Below are positions 5,858-6,098 of a DNA stretch of 6,098 nucleotides, in pieces. The position numbers and the translations under genes were made by a program. Source of the DNA: an uncultured Rikenella sp. (GTDB lineage Bacteria > Bacteroidota > Bacteroidia > Bacteroidales > Rikenellaceae); NCBI RefSeq assembly GCF_910577125.1, contig NZ_CAJTMN010000109.1:1-6098 (forward strand), given 5' to 3'. The stretch's first letter is position 1, and the number at the start of each line of letters is the position of its first letter. The notes beneath the pieces were generated by a model. The model was not told where the DNA came from and searched no databases. It saw only the letters and a list, made by a program, of their open reading frames with translations.

Positions 5858-6004
5858 TTCTTATATATCTATCCTTGTGGATTATGGAACGAGGATGTCT
5901 TCTTCCAAGCGACATATAGAATACCTGAAAAAGTCCTCTTAATTGACAAGCTGGATGGCGGGGGAAAGATGAGCCGAATAATAGAGAAAATCGGAAAGAA
6001 GCAT

Positions 6005-6046
6005 AACAAAAAAAGGGTCTCTTATCGGTTGAGATAAGAGACCCTT
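6005..6046 (-). terminator. Intrinsic terminator of the rRNA operon
   Basis: A perfect 14-bp inverted repeat (6013-6026 with 6033-6046, loop GGTTGA at 6027-6032) lies four bases beyond the 5S 3' end. On the minus strand it runs into a T-rich tract (complement of 6012-6005). This is a strong Rho-independent terminator for the minus-strand rRNA transcript. In the opposite direction no U-run follows, so it is unlikely to terminate the formyltransferase transcript efficiently. No other clear terminator for that gene is seen in 5858-6004. Confidence 0.85.
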
Positions 6047-6050
6047 GAAG

Positions 6051-6098
6051 GAGGCGGCGACCTACTCTCCCACAACATTGTGCAGTACCATCGGCGCG
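6051..6098 (-). rRNA. rrf: 5S ribosomal RNA, 3' end (truncated by the window edge)
   Basis: The reverse complement contains GCGCCGATGGTACTG, then the helix ACAATGTTGT, then GGGAGAGTAGGTCGCCGCC, which is the conserved 3' portion of bacterial 5S rRNA in its Bacteroidetes form. About 48 of roughly 110 bases are present; the 5' part and presumably the 23S and 16S genes lie beyond the right edge. The exact mature 3' end is uncertain by a few bases. The perfect terminator immediately after it fits 5S as the last gene of the operon. Confidence 0.93.

Noticed and set aside
5969..6037. Short plus-strand frame MSRIIEKIGKKHNKK... before the 5S terminator
   Set aside because: It is only 22 codons long, runs into the rRNA terminator stem, and has no supporting promoter or homology.

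Overview
The window looks like a chromosomal segment of a Bacteroidales bacterium, most plausibly Alistipes or another member of the Rikenellaceae. The grounds are two exact matches to the Bacteroidetes -7 promoter element (TAnnTTTG), the absence of Shine-Dalgarno sequences, a serine-type S1 sulfatase of the kind abundant in gut Bacteroidetes, a 5S rRNA 3' end of Bacteroidetes type, and GC-rich housekeeping genes. The genus is inference; the phylum is fairly secure.

Layout, left to right. Positions 1-321 hold no gene. They are packed with inverted repeats, including a 12-bp perfect stem that extends to about 22 bp and a minus-strand terminator-like hairpin at 8-40, and probably form the structured 3' UTR of the sulfatase. 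Positions 322-1932 (minus) encode an exported serine-type sulfatase. Positions 1933-2101 separate it from the next gene and contain a likely minus-strand terminator. Positions 2102-3535 (minus) are aspartate ammonia-lyase (aspA), and 3562-4389 (minus) are orotidine 5'-phosphate decarboxylase (pyrF). The two are 26 bases apart and probably form a pyrF-aspA operon read from a promoter near 4443-4450. Positions 4390-4858 are noncoding and carry back-to-back promoter elements followed by two strongly structured hairpins on the plus strand. Positions 4859-5857 (plus) encode a formyltransferase-fold protein with an extra N-terminal region. It is visibly more AT-rich than its neighbours. The window ends in the 3' end of a minus-strand 5S rRNA with its terminator, so an rRNA operon enters from the right and converges on the formyltransferase gene.

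How the genes relate: pyrF and aspA meet at aspartate. AspA interconverts aspartate with fumarate and ammonia, and aspartate is the carbon and nitrogen donor for the pyrimidine pathway that PyrF completes. The sulfatase belongs to secreted host-glycan or polysaccharide desulfation, and none of its usual partners (susC/susD, glycoside hydrolases, maturase) is in the window. The formyltransferase is an orphan here. The most unusual object is the 4628-4813 region: two nested-helix hairpins between a promoter and the formyltransferase start, whose G-U pairs make sense only if the plus strand is transcribed. It is the best candidate for an undescribed element, either a leader or riboswitch-like RNA or a free-standing small RNA.
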